This document shows, piece after piece, positions 1 through 11,700 of a stretch of DNA of 64,000 nucleotides. Source of the DNA: Begonia masoniana (taxonomy: Eukaryota > Streptophyta > Magnoliopsida > Cucurbitales > Begoniaceae); NCBI GenBank assembly GCA_022432975.1, contig CM039503.1:53814466-53878465 (forward strand), read 5' to 3'. Every line of letters begins with the position of its first letter. The stretch's first letter is position 1. The notes under the pieces were generated by a model, which made no database searches, was not told where the DNA came from, and saw only the letters and a list, made by a program, of their open reading frames with translations. The position numbers and the translations under genes are program-made.

Positions 1-211
1 CAGAATGTCAATTCTGCCCTCCCATTTGTTTTAATTGAAATTGGTTTTAATTTAATAGTTTTTAATTGCTTTAAATGTTTTAAAAAGTTAGATTTAAATT
101 CCGATTTCGATTCTGGTTTCGATTTCGGTTTAGGTTCCGCCTAGAGTTTATTTAAAGTAATTATTGGGATAAAAAAAATAGTACGGAAATATGGGTACAG
201 TATTAGGGTCG

Positions 212-721
212 TCACATGTATACTTTGTGGGAGTAGGGATCAAGACAAAGGAAACCTTTATGGTTTGGGCTGGGGCCTAAGAAGACACATGGAAGAGAGC
301 GAGGTTGGAGTTTGTGTTGATTAAAGGGACGAAGAAGGGGAAAACAGAGACAGCCAATGACACGAAGAGAAGAGTAATTAGAGAGTTTATTGAATAGACA
401 CGGAAAAGGGGATTTATGGTGGAGGACGGGGGTGGGGAGAAAATTGATTAAGCTAGCCGCAGTGAGGAAAGCATAGGTCCAGAAGTGGTGAGGGATGGAT
501 GAGTGAAAAAGTAGAGCGAGGCCGGTTTCGACGACATGACGGTTTTTCCGTTCCACACGACCATTTTGATTCGGGGTATACGAACAAGAAATTCGGTGTT
601 GAATGCTAAGAGACTTAAGAAGAGGAGTAAGGGCCTGCAATTCGCTGCCCCAGTCCGATTGAACGCTTTTGATTGGAACACCGAACGCTTTTGATTGGAA
701 CACCGAACTGAGTAGAAACAA
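212..721 (-). pseudogene. Copia integrase core, C-terminal half
   Basis: The product contains SVQSDWGSEL (second catalytic Asp region) and TPNQNGRVERKNRHVVE (catalytic Glu region). These are followed by the conserved stretch before the reverse transcriptase, with HHFWTYAF and CVFLGPSPNHKGF-type motifs. It is separated by a frame break from the integrase start at 615-1562. The element ends here without an RT domain. Confidence 0.8.
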
Positions 722-1562
722 ATTTGTGGAAATGCACGAAAGTTTGATACACTTCGCTTTTTAATTTGAGCGGAAAAAGCCAAGTGTAATGTGTACAGTC
801 ATCGACAAATAAAAGAAAGTAACGTTCGACAAATAAAAGAAAGTAACGTGCTCCAGTAATAGATTTGACCAGAGACGGACCCCACACATCAGTATGTACT
901 ACATCAAAAGGAAATTGAGACTGAGAGTGAGAAATTGGAAACGGTAATTGATGACTTTTACTCAGTTGACAAGGAGTACAAAGTTCAGACAAAATAGACT
1001 TAGAATTTAAATTACAGACACGAAGGACTTGCTGCAACACCCGAGGGGAAGGATGCCCCAACCGATTGCGCCAGAGAGTTTGCAAAACAGGGGCAGAAGC
1101 TGGGATCCGAGTAGCAAGAGACAAAAGGGTGGCAGCCGGAGGGAGACGATAAAGACCATCAGTGAGAGTCCCATGGAGCAGGATGCGGTGATTGAGCCGA
1201 TCCTTAACAAGAAAATAGGTAGAGTGAAATTCAATGTACACCAAATTATCTTTACACAGTTGAGAAACACTTAGAAGATTGTGAGAGAGGTGAGGAGTGT
1301 GATAAACAGTGGGCAAGGTGAGAGAACGGCCAGTGGCCGGAATAACAGATGAACCATATTGAAAGACATGGAGAGAGTTACCTTCGGCGGTGGCGACTTG
1401 CGAAGGCAGAGGGAGATTGGAGAGATGGTTGAGAGAGTCTGAGTTGGCCGAGAAATGGTGAGTAGCACCGGAATCCAGAACCCACGGAGCAGCCGGTGAG
1501 GAGAAATCCGGCGTGGGGAGGAGGCCGATGTAGGTCGGAGATGAGGCAGAGAGCGGAGTCAA
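615..1562 (-). pseudogene. Copia protease / GAG-pre-integrase / integrase N-terminus
   Basis: An open stretch of about 315 codons. The protease active-site region reads WVLDSGATHHFS. A GAG-pre-integrase segment follows with LWRNRLGHPSPRVLQQVL and a CxxC pair (CTPCQLSK), the HHCC zinc-binding part. The integrase core opens with VVHTDVWGPS, which carries the first catalytic Asp. A small internal duplication (YFLLFVERYFLLFVDD) and a frame change then break the frame, and the integrase continues in another frame at 212-721. A broken part of the old copia element. Confidence 0.8.
661..850. repeat. Two short tandem duplications in the copia remnant
   Basis: A 22-bp unit starting GAACGCTTTTGATTGG occurs at 661-682 and 683-704. 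A 24-bp unit starting CGACAAATAAAAG occurs at 803-826 and 827-850, with one mismatch at the last base. Both are exact or near-exact head-to-tail duplications inside integrase sequence and help break its frame. Confidence 0.85.
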
Positions 1563-2705
1563 GAGTCTGAAACTGGTGGGGGGGAAGGTTCGAGTCAGGA
1601 GGGAAATGGGCAGAGGAAAAAGGGTGGTCGGGCGGGTAATGGGCGAGGGCTGGGTGAGTATGGCCTGATGGGTCGGGCTTGAAATGGGTAGAGGATGAGT
1701 TGGGATGGACTAATGGGTAGGGGGCTTGGGTCGGGTTAGGAGGTAATAAAGTTAGGTGGGCTTGAAAAACAGGGCTTGGGGTGCGTTGGGCTGCAGAAGA
1801 AAGGTGGTAACATTTTGGGGCCGAGTGACCCACCTTATTGCAAATCTGACACCGAGGCCTGTTGGGCTGAGGAGACCTCCAAGATGGGGCCTGGAGAAGG
1901 GGCTCGGGGCTCTACTGATAACCTGAGGGAAAATTGGGACGAGGCAGAAATTGGGGCCGGGGATTCCAGGGTGGGCAGAGCGAACGCTGATAGGCGGCGT
2001 TAGCCTAAAGCTGAGACGGTGTCGGGAGGCTGAGCGTGAGGTTCTGCTTTTCGAGCCGAAAATCGTAACTCTGGAGGAGGTTGTAGATTTCTTCGAGCGG
2101 TGGTTAGTCGGAGCGATTTGTGATCGAGGTCACAAAGGCGTTATGCTCGCTACCCAAGCCGCCCAAGGAATAGAGGAGGTGGTCTTGATAAGCGGCAGTT
2201 TGCCCGATAGCCGTCAGAGTGTGCAGAGGGAGGTGATCTTGTGGATATAGGCAGCGGCAGAAACTCCATCTTTCGAGATACAGTGGAGTTGATTGCGAAG
2301 ATCGGTAATGCGAGCGAGGGACGAAGAAGCAAATCAAAGCGCTAGGGCTTTCCAGACGTCATTGGCGGTGGTTAAGGCGATGAACTGGGGAAGCAGATCT
2401 TCCGACATTGACGAAAAAATCCAGCTCAATAACAGACTGTTGTACCGCTGCCAAAGGGCGAGTGCAGGGTTGGGCTGAGAGGAGAGATCATCCAGAGACG
2501 GAGGTGGAAGGGGACAGGATCCATCGAGTATTTTGGCAATCCCATTGGCGGTGACGACATGAAGGATCTGAGTCTTCTACACGAGGTAATTTGTGGATGT
2601 TAATTTTGTGGTTAATGTTTGATTTACGGCGGGGAAGGGTGAGAGAGAGGAGGAAGAGACAGGGGTTGAGGGAGAGGAGGGGATAGTTGAACTGGTGGAA
2701 GCCAT
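1378..2705 (-). pseudogene. Copia gag remnant
   Basis: Starts at the ATG just inside the PBS with a Ser/Thr/Pro-rich leader (MASTSSTIPSSPSTP) followed by a segment ending in LTSTNYLVW-like sequence typical of copia UBN2 gag. The rest is scattered through the minus frames, including a Pro/His-rich linker and an adjacent Cys-containing stretch near 1,820. Internal stops and frame changes make it non-functional. Confidence 0.6.
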
Positions 2706-2710
2706 GTGTG

Positions 2711-2722
2711 GCTCTGATACCA
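2711..2722 (-). other. Primer binding site of the old copia element (initiator-Met tRNA type)
   Basis: The minus strand reads TGGTATCAGAGC, the standard plant copia PBS complementary to the 3' end of initiator methionine tRNA. It lies 5 bases upstream of the gag ATG and directly inside the LTR remnant that begins at 2723. Confidence 0.8.
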
Positions 2723-3099
2723 CGTTGAGTAAAGGATTTTGAACTGGTTCGAAGAACAGAGTAAGCGGGAAGATGATGAACAGTGAGAAGAAGAAGAAGA
2801 GGAGAAGGACGATAGCAATAAATGTTTCTGTATATTTCACTAATCAAGATTGTACAAATATATATGTAAAAGAGAGTAATGATGATAAAGAAACTATAGT
2901 TGTAAGCTAACTAAAAAACTTTAAATGAATAGTGTATATAGTTTAATACTATCACCGTAGCATATGTCATGTTATGGTGACCGGCGATTGAGGTTTAGTG
3001 TGGTTCACGATTTTAAGTTTGATAATTCACTTGTGGATGTGATCGCCAATGATTACTAAAGCTGGGGTCATCTCCAAAGATCGGGTCGGTAGATCCGCT

Positions 3100-4904
3100 T
3101 CCGGGTCGTGACGAAATTCATGTCAGCATCATCGACTAGAAGGTGACATGGCCCCATCAACCATGCGTACCATTTGGCTATGCGGGGCCTGAAGGCAAAG
3201 GAGGGCAATGTTAAGTGTCGATGACAGATAGAATCTGGCGTAGTGAGACGAGGTAGATGAACGACTTCTGGGTCTTCTTCCTTTCTCTGCAATGAAGTCT
3301 CGTGGGTTTGCTCAGAAGAAGTGCCCATTGTGCCATAGATGTAATCGTAAAATGGCAGAAATAGAGAGAAGTTGGTTCTGAAAGTTGTGTGATGCATAGA
3401 CCTGAACCTGCAATATATCAATTTAACACTTAGAAATAATTGATTGTTTGTAATTATTGCTCAGGATTTAGACATGTTTGTTATCATGATTGTCCATGCT
3501 CAAAAATTTCTCCTTTTTTGCCTTTTTTCGTTTTGTTTTTTGATGCCTAAACGTGGATGAATTGAGAGAAACTGTAAGGCATGGCAAGATCACACAAAAA
3601 ACAGGGAGAGAAGAAGAAAACTTGTCTATGATTGAGACGAGAGAGAGAGAAAGAGACTTACGATGGAGTGTAGATGAGGTACTTGAGAGGGGGGAAGAGA
3701 GAAAAAAGGGATTTAGGAATGAGGTCGAAATTGCAGTGACCCATGTTGTTCATGAAATCAATGAAAGTGATGTAGCCAAGATAAGCAGCCATGGATGCTG
3801 TTCCAGAGAGTACCATTGACATTAGAGGAATTGCAAAGAGCAAGAAATATGCAATGTGCTCTATAAATGGATGGACCACAGCTGCAAATGTAATATTTCA
3901 AGTCAGCAATGATATATATAAAAAGAATGACTTGTTTATAGCAAACAAATGTCAAAAACAAACTATTATTGGCTGATTGATGCATATTTTCCAAGTTTTT
4001 GAAATTTTGGTTAACTCGGCATTTGGGTTTGTCGAAAACATGTTTAGTTCGTCTAAAGCCATTCATAAACCAGCACGAAATAAGCCAAAACAACTCACAA
4101 AAACAAGGTGAAGAGGTCTACACAAAAAGCAAAACTTACAAGTGATTATCTCAGCCACAATGTAGGAACGATGATGAGAATGGTAACGAGAGTCGAGATA
4201 ATGGCGATGCAGAGCTCTTCGAAGCCAGTAATAGAGAAACTCGACTGGGCCTACGTGCAGCAGAATTGTGATTATCGCCCCTTCTTTCTTCCATATTGGC
4301 AGGCTTGATTCCCCTCTCAGTACTCTGTTTGCTATGTAGAACAGAACTCCATTAAGCACAATTTGATCATCCCTGTGCGGCATTTTTTCAAAAACTTAGC
4401 AAACACAACTATTAAAAGCAGAGGAATATCCTATTCATTCAAACACTTAACTACTGATTCATAGGTGTAGCGTAGTTAAGCACTTCGTCGTTATTGCTAA
4501 AAATGTGAACTGTTTAATTCGAGTACATTGGAAACTAGACATACCATTTTCGTTCTTTGTCAACCCGGTCAGTCCGGCGACTACTTTTGCCCGTCCGGCG
4601 ACGAGAAAGAAGAACCCAAATCTGGCCGTGGAGCATTCTCAACAAAAGAGTTGGGAAAATTAAGAGGTAGGTGAGGTCTCTCTTTTCTTCGTTGCATGCC
4701 TTGAATGAGTAGAGACTGTGAACCAGCCATGGTGCTAAAAGCACGCACTGTTACCAAACATGAAAAACAATAATTTTGATGAAAAGAGAGTAATGCCGAT
4801 AGTTATGCATGGTGTTTTAGAGAGAGAGAGAGAGAGAGAGAGACCTTAAAGCTTCCAAGAGGCATCCATGGCCAATCAGTGAGGATTCCATGCTTAGCTG
4901 CCAT
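3100..4904 (-). pseudogene. CER1-like aldehyde-decarbonylase pseudogene, 3'-truncated
   Basis: Copy of the first half of the complete CER1-like gene at 8,715-12,460, with the same exon plan: exon 1 at 4845-4904, exon 2 at 4545-4747, exon 3 at 4140-4372, exon 4 at 3662-3881, exon 5 from 3407. Exons 1, 3 and 4 match the lengths of the intact gene (60, 233 and 220 nt). Exon 2 is 21 nt shorter, an in-frame loss of seven residues. In exon 5 an extra base near 3147 shifts the frame, and homology stops near 3,105, so exons 6-10 are missing. Histidines of all three His clusters are replaced: WLRRALHRH, HSHHRS and FRSMHH, against WLHRALHHH, HSHHHS and FHSLHH in the intact copy. These clusters are the presumed di-iron ligands. 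Splice sites are still intact, which suggests fairly recent loss. The gene could still be transcribed, but catalysis is very unlikely. Confidence 0.88.
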
Positions 4905-7900
4905 GATTATTACTCTTTTTTCTTTCAACAAAACAAGTCTAACCATCCATTTTTATAAGGTGCTTTTAAATATAAATTAAAAAATAAAATAAAAAATTTT
5001 GATTTCTTCTCCCTCAGGCCTCAAGTGGATATGTTTCCGTCTTTGATCATCAAGTGGTTTCGTACAAATTGCTACACGTTATATTTGTCTACATTCATTA
5101 TAAGAGTTTGCTTCGTCTTTATTATATATTTTTCTATGATTAAAAAACTATATTAGTCTATATTTCGAGGAGCCCGTTCGCCGTTTGCATACTTAGTCGC
5201 CTCCAATATTAAGATTACTCGTTAATGGGTAATAAAGTTTGATAGATTCGTCTCCTAGATAAGAAGTTCTAGTAAGAAACTATCGAAATTGGTTTTAATT
5301 AGGGTTGGCATGGTCCGGTCTGGTTCGGGACCAGAATCATGCCTACGGTTCCTAATAATTTGGAAACTAGGACCGAACCGTATTTTATGGACCTATCTGG
5401 TTCGGTTCCGAATTTATTTTTACATAATTTTATAAAATAAATAAAATGAGAAAAACCTGATTTTCACCTCAATTTTATATAATATTTAAATTAAATAAAA
5501 TTCAAATTTTTGAAAATAAGTATTTAATTTTATAAAATATTTAAAATAAATAAAATTCAACAAAATTAGAAACAAATGAGAAAAACCTCTTTTGGGTGGT
5601 AATTTTGGGTCGGATATATCGAGTTGGCCCACGGTTCGTTTCTCCAACGGTTCTGGCCAGTTTTGGACCCCAGAATTGCAGACCGAATCGTGGATTGCAG
5701 TTCCATGGGTCTCGGAACCTGTGGTCAATTTCGATAAAGTAGAGAGCCAAATCGAACCAGACGGTTTGACCTGATTCCACGCTTGTTTTGGCCACTATAG
5801 TTTTAATGGTCCATAACGGACTCATATTTTGCTCAAAATTCATGCATCTAAGCTACAATTTGTTTGCCATTTGAACACTAGTGCCGTGAATGATAAATAA
5901 AATGCATGTAAGTTGTGCTTGAGTTTGCATGAATTAAGATAAAGATTCCAAGAACATTGCATTGCGTGCTTTATCTAGATCTTCACACATCTCCTTTCAC
6001 ACCGTTCATGTGTTTCTTGTTTGACTATGTTTTGTGTCTAAGTTCTCAATTTTTGTTCTTGTGGATGAGCTTCGTGGCCATTCTTGCAAGTTTGTCAAAT
6101 TGTAGTTTTTAATGTAGGAAATAGTTATTATGGTGGTGGGATTCTAGTTGGGTAGCATACCTTATGTCATTGGAAATGTCATTTTCATAAATGTCGTGAT
6201 AATAAAAATATTTGGATTACACCATTTGCACGATTCTCACTTGTACTTGGAATTATTATTATTATTATTTTTTCCAGTTAAAATATTGTATGATACACTA
6301 GTATGATAGAATGATATGTACGATTGAAAGTTACGTTTATCGAACTGATTGACAAGTTATCTTATACTCCCGTGTATTTTGAAACAACAATACTGTGATG
6401 TGATTTTGGATTTTGAAAATGTTCTCACGTAATTAGAACAATTAGTATTTGTCTCGTGATTGATTATGATATTTTTTACGATTGTGATCGTTGAGATTTT
6501 TGGATTTTGACAAAATTTTAAGATTGTGATCGTTGAGATTAATATATATATAAAGTTTTGTCTCGTGATTGATTATGATATTTTTTATTATTTATTTTTT
6601 TGAGTAATTCTAAATTTACTATGTGATTTGATACTTTAATCTTAAAATCATAACGTGATGTTCAATGTTATTTATTTATTAGTGGAACTATTAAGTCATA
6701 ATTTAAATATTTACAATAATAAATTACGTGACATAATGAACGAAAGACATGCAAGTGTTACGTCATAGATATGAAGTTAGACTGTGAAATTAGAGTCTAA
6801 ATGTACAATTAATATTAGTTTTAAGATTAGTATTACCTTTAACGAATATGTATCATTCACTTATTTATTATTTATATTATAGTTCAATAATAATACGAAT
6901 GATTAAATGATCCGTATTTATGGTCACACTAGAATTCTAGCGAAGAAGGTAATACCCACGAACAAGAGACCGTAGTCGAAACTACGTAAATCCCATTTTA
7001 CGACGACAGTAATCTTAACGTAGAGATGTTAATCGAGCGAGTCTCACTGAGCCGAGAAAGACCCATCTCACTGAACCTGCCGGGCCTGTTGAGCCTAATG
7101 AGTTGAGGCTAAAAAATTTTGACCATAAGAATTAACGTCAAAATCCTAATCTTAGGAGTTAGGTGTCTCTGAAAAGCAAAAATGGAGTTTTTAACTCAAA
7201 ACTCTGTCGGTCGATTCCACTTGGCTAACTCAATTTGACAACGAAATTGAGATGGCCCGAACTCCAAAGCAAGGCGACCTTCAACAATCATCTTCATTTT
7301 CGTAATGACGGTGACGACTCTGAAATTTGGCTTCTCTCTCAGCCCAATCTTAAATTGTTGTTTTTTACTCTTATCCATCCAAATCTGAAAGAATCCACGA
7401 ATTATTTGCATTATTTAAATGAAGTCCATGTCCCACGTTTCATGGTACTCAAGTTGTCTCTGTTTTTTTTTCCATGAAAACTAGTCTACCCTTGCTTGTC
7501 AGGTTTTTCGTTTATTTATTTATTTTTTAATATTGCGTTTATTACTTAGGTTTGATGTGCGTGAAATTGAGTTGGAAGAAGCTATGTTATGAAACAGAAA
7601 AAATATTTAAATATGGCATGCCTCCAACCTGTTTGACAAAATTCCTAAGAGAATTGTCTTTGGTTGGTTTTTTCTCATATGGATTTGTTCCCCACAAATA
7701 CGCAGATGAGGGGGCCAATCATGGAGAAAGCCGTGTTGTTGATTATACAACATGATGCAACAGGGAGCATTCTCTATATTAGATAATTTTTAGTGGTGGC
7801 ATATTGAATTGTGGTACTCGCCAGGTTAACTAGTTCAGTTTTAGATATTTATGAGCAAACCAATTATGTCAGATTTTAAATCAGTTGAAACCAATACAAT

Positions 7901-8714
7901 TATATAAATTTTAAGAAGCTTTTTAAGCAATTTTATACTTGTATATGTGCCCTGTGGCTGGTTTGAAAATGTGTGTGATATTAATAAGTTAATAGTTTTG
8001 CATTGTTTCCATGGTGCCCATCTTTTTTAATTTGACAATTTGTGATGTCACCCCGGCATGTAGCCAGATATGGTGATGACCCATTTGGCTTTTGTGTGCT
8101 TCAAGGTTTCAAGTTTGATTCTCCAATTGTGCCTTTAGATAAGTTTCATGGAGACAAGTGGGGCATTCATTAATGAAGATTTTTGGAATGATCATGTTAT
8201 AAAAAAGAGGGAAGGGGGTTTCCTCCAAATTTAGCTCCATTCCGAGAAGGTTCGACAGCAGGCCAAGTTAGGCATAGTGATGTTTGAATATTATTCAAAT
8301 TGTCTAAGATAATTTAGTTCTTCAAAGAGACGTTCAATCCAGGTCTTCGAAACTTGAACATGTATATTGTTTGTGTTTTTCCACTACCTTTATACATTTG
8401 AAACACATACCTTACCCATTAAGGTTAGAACCAGTGATTCCTCAAAATCATGAGTAGTGACGCCCTTATTGAGTATTGCCTTTTCAGGCAAAAGTGGCTC
8501 TTTCATTTAAGACTCCATTGTTAGGGTTCATGTTTGCTTGGCAATCAGCATTGGAAGAGACGATCGAATAATATCGATATCGTTATATTTGTAGGCGAAA
8601 TTTATATAATAGATTTGATATGAGGTAGTGCTACATAATATTGAATTAGCATCACCATTGAAGTAGAGCGATCAGTCATAAATTACGGCAAACTAGACTG
8701 CTATTTCGTATTAC
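4905..8714. other. Gene-free interval between the CER1 pseudogene and the intact CER1 gene
   Basis: AT-rich sequence without a recognisable gene. It holds the possible upstream region of the pseudogene (4,905-5,200), a GGTTCGG-rich low-copy repeat (about 5,302-5,800), and short direct repeats near 6,448-6,590: a 30-base stretch beginning TTTGTCTCGTGATTG recurs after 108 bp, and GATTGTGATCGTTGAGATT recurs after about 44 bp. Short open frames near 7,196-7,755 show no domain or exon structure I recognise. Confidence 0.6.
5302..5800. repeat. Possible hAT-like non-autonomous element
   Basis: Begins TTAGGGTTGGCATGGTCCGG and is rich in GGTTCGG. Its far end (AATCGAACCAGACGGTTTGACC) is partly the reverse complement of the start. 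A similar repeat starts at 33,492. The TAGGGTTGG/TAGGGGTGG start is common in plant hAT-derived MITEs. No clear 8-bp target duplication was found, so the limits are uncertain. Confidence 0.3.
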
Positions 8715-11700
8715 TTAGATTGAAGTAGTTGGTAGGGGCAAAGGGTGAAACCCACGTTGAAGAGCTGCTTCCCAAACTTTGTCAATGTTTGAGATTGAAA
8801 ACCCACATTCATGCTCCTTCCATCCTTCTAAAGCATGCACTATTCCACCTATCTTCCATCCGCTCATCACTCTTCTTCCCAGCCAGTTCTGCCCCAAATT
8901 CAACCCATCAAGTATGCGAAATATGAAATATTAAAATTTACGTAGAAAATCTTGAGCTTAATTGTATCCATCAGCCATTTTTAGTAGCCTAAGCGTAGTG
9001 GTAAAAGTATCTACTCGACAAGTTTTTGTGCGAAGGGGATCTATAAAACAGAAGGTTTAGAAGATTTGATTCATTTACCTCACAAGAGTGTACATTCTCC
9101 ATAGAAAATGGAGTCATCATTGCAGGAGTAGAGTGGTAGAAGCAGTCTTTGCGCAGAGTCTTTGGTGGGAATTGAGAGTAGGGAACGAACAAGGTTCCTT
9201 TTGATGCTTTGAGCTGTTCTTCTTCACTCAGTCCCTCACCAACTAACCATATCTGTCAAAACATTATCGGTATTTCAACCAAAGATGTATAATTTAGGGA
9301 ACAAATTAGAGGATTGCAAGAAATTGATGGTTTGCCTTTTTAGAATGACTAGTTGAAAGGATCAAATTGCTCTCGAACTTGGAGTGTAACGATTTCTTCA
9401 GCTGACTATACTCTTCCTTGTGTAATGTAACTATCTGCAAATAATCCCAAGTTTGGATAATCAGACCTTAAAGAGCTATGTGATAAGAATTCAAAACCGA
9501 TTTCTGGTTTTTGTGAGTAGTAATTATAATGGATGCTAGAAACATGTTATGTAGTGTCATATAGTTTTAAAAATCACTGAAATATACCTGGACTCCTCGC
9601 TGACAAAGAGAGTAGGAAATGGCAAGAGCAACTTTAGAAAGTTTCCCTCTAAGGACTACTTGAGTGGTCTCTTTTGGAATGCTGTTTAGCACGATAGCTA
9701 CGACAAGGCCGCTCCCGTCGACGAGCTTCACTTTGAGCTGAGGATATTTGTGCACATAGAGCCCTCCATAACTGTTCAGCTCCTCTCCCTGCAATTTTAA
9801 TCCACTCTGTGTAAATGTTGATAGGTTAAGCTAGTAAAAAGGTTGATAGCAGTAAAATTGCAATCCATTTATTAGTCATGCATGCATGTGTATGGCTGGA
9901 ATTACAGGGCTGGAATTGCATACTGCTTTTAGAAACTGTCAGTTTGAAAACAGATAAAAATCATCATCGAGGAACAACATATCCGAACATGTTCTCTATG
10001 GTTGTTCTTGAAGAAGATTTTTGTAGAACAATAGGTTTCTGAACTTGCCTGATTTAAGAGTCCCAAACTTAGTACTTTACAACCCTTTTCATCAGCTTCA
10101 AGAATGGCTTTTTCTATCATTTTGTTAATGGACTGATTCTGCCATTGTAGGAAGTACTGCAAATAGAGAGAGCAGAGTGTTAAAAGAAATTTTCATTGCT
10201 ATAACAGTCATGTCTTACTGTCCCTCAAGTATTTACCTGAATGCTGTACTTGGGTATAGCCCAAGTCTGCAATTTGAGTTTATCAAAGCCATGCCTATCA
10301 ACTATGAATGTACGACCACAAATCCATGTCAGCATTATTGAACAGAAGGTGACTGGCCACATCAGCCACGTGTACCATTTGGCTGTGTGGGGCCTAGAGG
10401 CCAAGGAGGCAAATCCTAGGCGAAGATGATAGATGGAATCTATTGTGGTGAGATGAGTTAGATGAACTACATCTGGCTCTTCTTCCCTTCTCTGTAGTGA
10501 AGTTTCATGGAGTTGATCTGAAGACATGTCCATTGTACCGTAGATGTAATCGTAAAATGGCATAAAGAGAGAGTAGTTGGTTCTGAATTTTGTGTGATGA
10601 AGAGAGTGAAACCTGCAATATATCAATCAGACACTTCAAAGCTTGTTCAACTAGATTCGACTTGACTCGTTTAAGTTCATCTAACAATACGAGCAAGCTC
10701 GTCTCAGCTTGTTAGCTTGGTGAACTGGAATTTTTCGGGCCCTTCTAGTTCTTTTGATAACTCTAGGGTGTTTCAGTTAGGATGTGATTCTAGGAAAAAA
10801 AAACTTCTTCTCTTTCAATATTTTGAGAGAGAGAGAGAGAGACTTACGATGGGGTGTACATGAGGTACTTTAAGGGAGGGAAGAGAGAGAAAAGGGATTT
10901 AGGAACGAGCTCGAAATTGCAGTGGCCCATGTTGTTCATGAAATCGATGTATGTGATGTAGCCAAGATAAACAACCACAGAGGCTGTGCCTGTGAAGACC
11001 ATTGTCATAATCGGAATTCCGAAGAGCAAGAAGTATGCTATGTGCTCCGCAAACGGATGAATCACAGCTGCACATGTAACATTTCTAGAATTAGTAATCT
11101 CTGAACATCTGATCTAAACAGTGAATTATATCACAAAAATGGCAAAGAATCTTTGAAAATTTTGCAGGTGGGTCAAAGCTCCACATTATCTGATTAAATT
11201 CTGAGTCTGATAATGATACCATCTTCCTATTTTCAGGTGATGAGACCAAATCAAGCAAGTTTTCGAAGGAATGGCCACATGGGGGGGATCAACAAATGAC
11301 TTCACCAACCAGCACAAGACTCATAAAAACAAGGCTCAGAGAAAAAAAGGTATGTAAAAATAGACAGCTTACAAGTGATTGGCTCAGTGACAATGGAGGA
11401 ATGGTGGTGGGAATGGTAACGGGAGTAGAGATAGTGGTGATGCAGCGCTCTGTGGAGCCAGTAGTAGAGAAACTCCACTGGGCCTGCGTGCAGCAGAATT
11501 ATGATGATCGCCCCTTCTTTATTCCACATTGGCATGCGTGCTGCCCCACTCAGCTCTCTGTTTGCTATGTAGAACAGAACTCCATTTAGTATAATTTGAT
11601 CATCCCTGTCCAGCATTTTCTCAAACACTTAAGCAAACTCAAGTTGCAATAACACTTCCTATCAGTATTATATGATCAAATATCACACTAGCATAACTGT

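Larger units (their letters stand above)
205..2960 (-). mobile_element. Decayed Ty1/copia retrotransposon remnant (gag, protease, integrase; no RT)
   Basis: Read on the minus strand, the order is LTR remnant (about 2723-2960), primer binding site, gag start (ATG at 2705-2703), gag, protease, GAG-pre-integrase and integrase, which is copia order. The element stops after the integrase near position 205. No reverse transcriptase, RNase H or 3' LTR is visible, so it is truncated. Coding parts lie in several frames with stops between them. Small tandem duplications (661-682/683-704 and 803-826/827-850) interrupt the integrase. It is old and cannot act autonomously. The 5' end abuts the point where the neighbouring CER1-like pseudogene loses homology to its paralog. 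The outer limits are approximate. Confidence 0.85.

Noticed and set aside
7196..7755. Short frames on both strands near 7.2-7.7 kb
   Set aside because: Overlapping, with no start context, splice partners or known motif.
8976..9060. SINE in CER1 intron 9 (AGCGTAGTGGTAAAAGTAT resembles box A)
   Set aside because: No convincing box B at the right distance, and too short to support.
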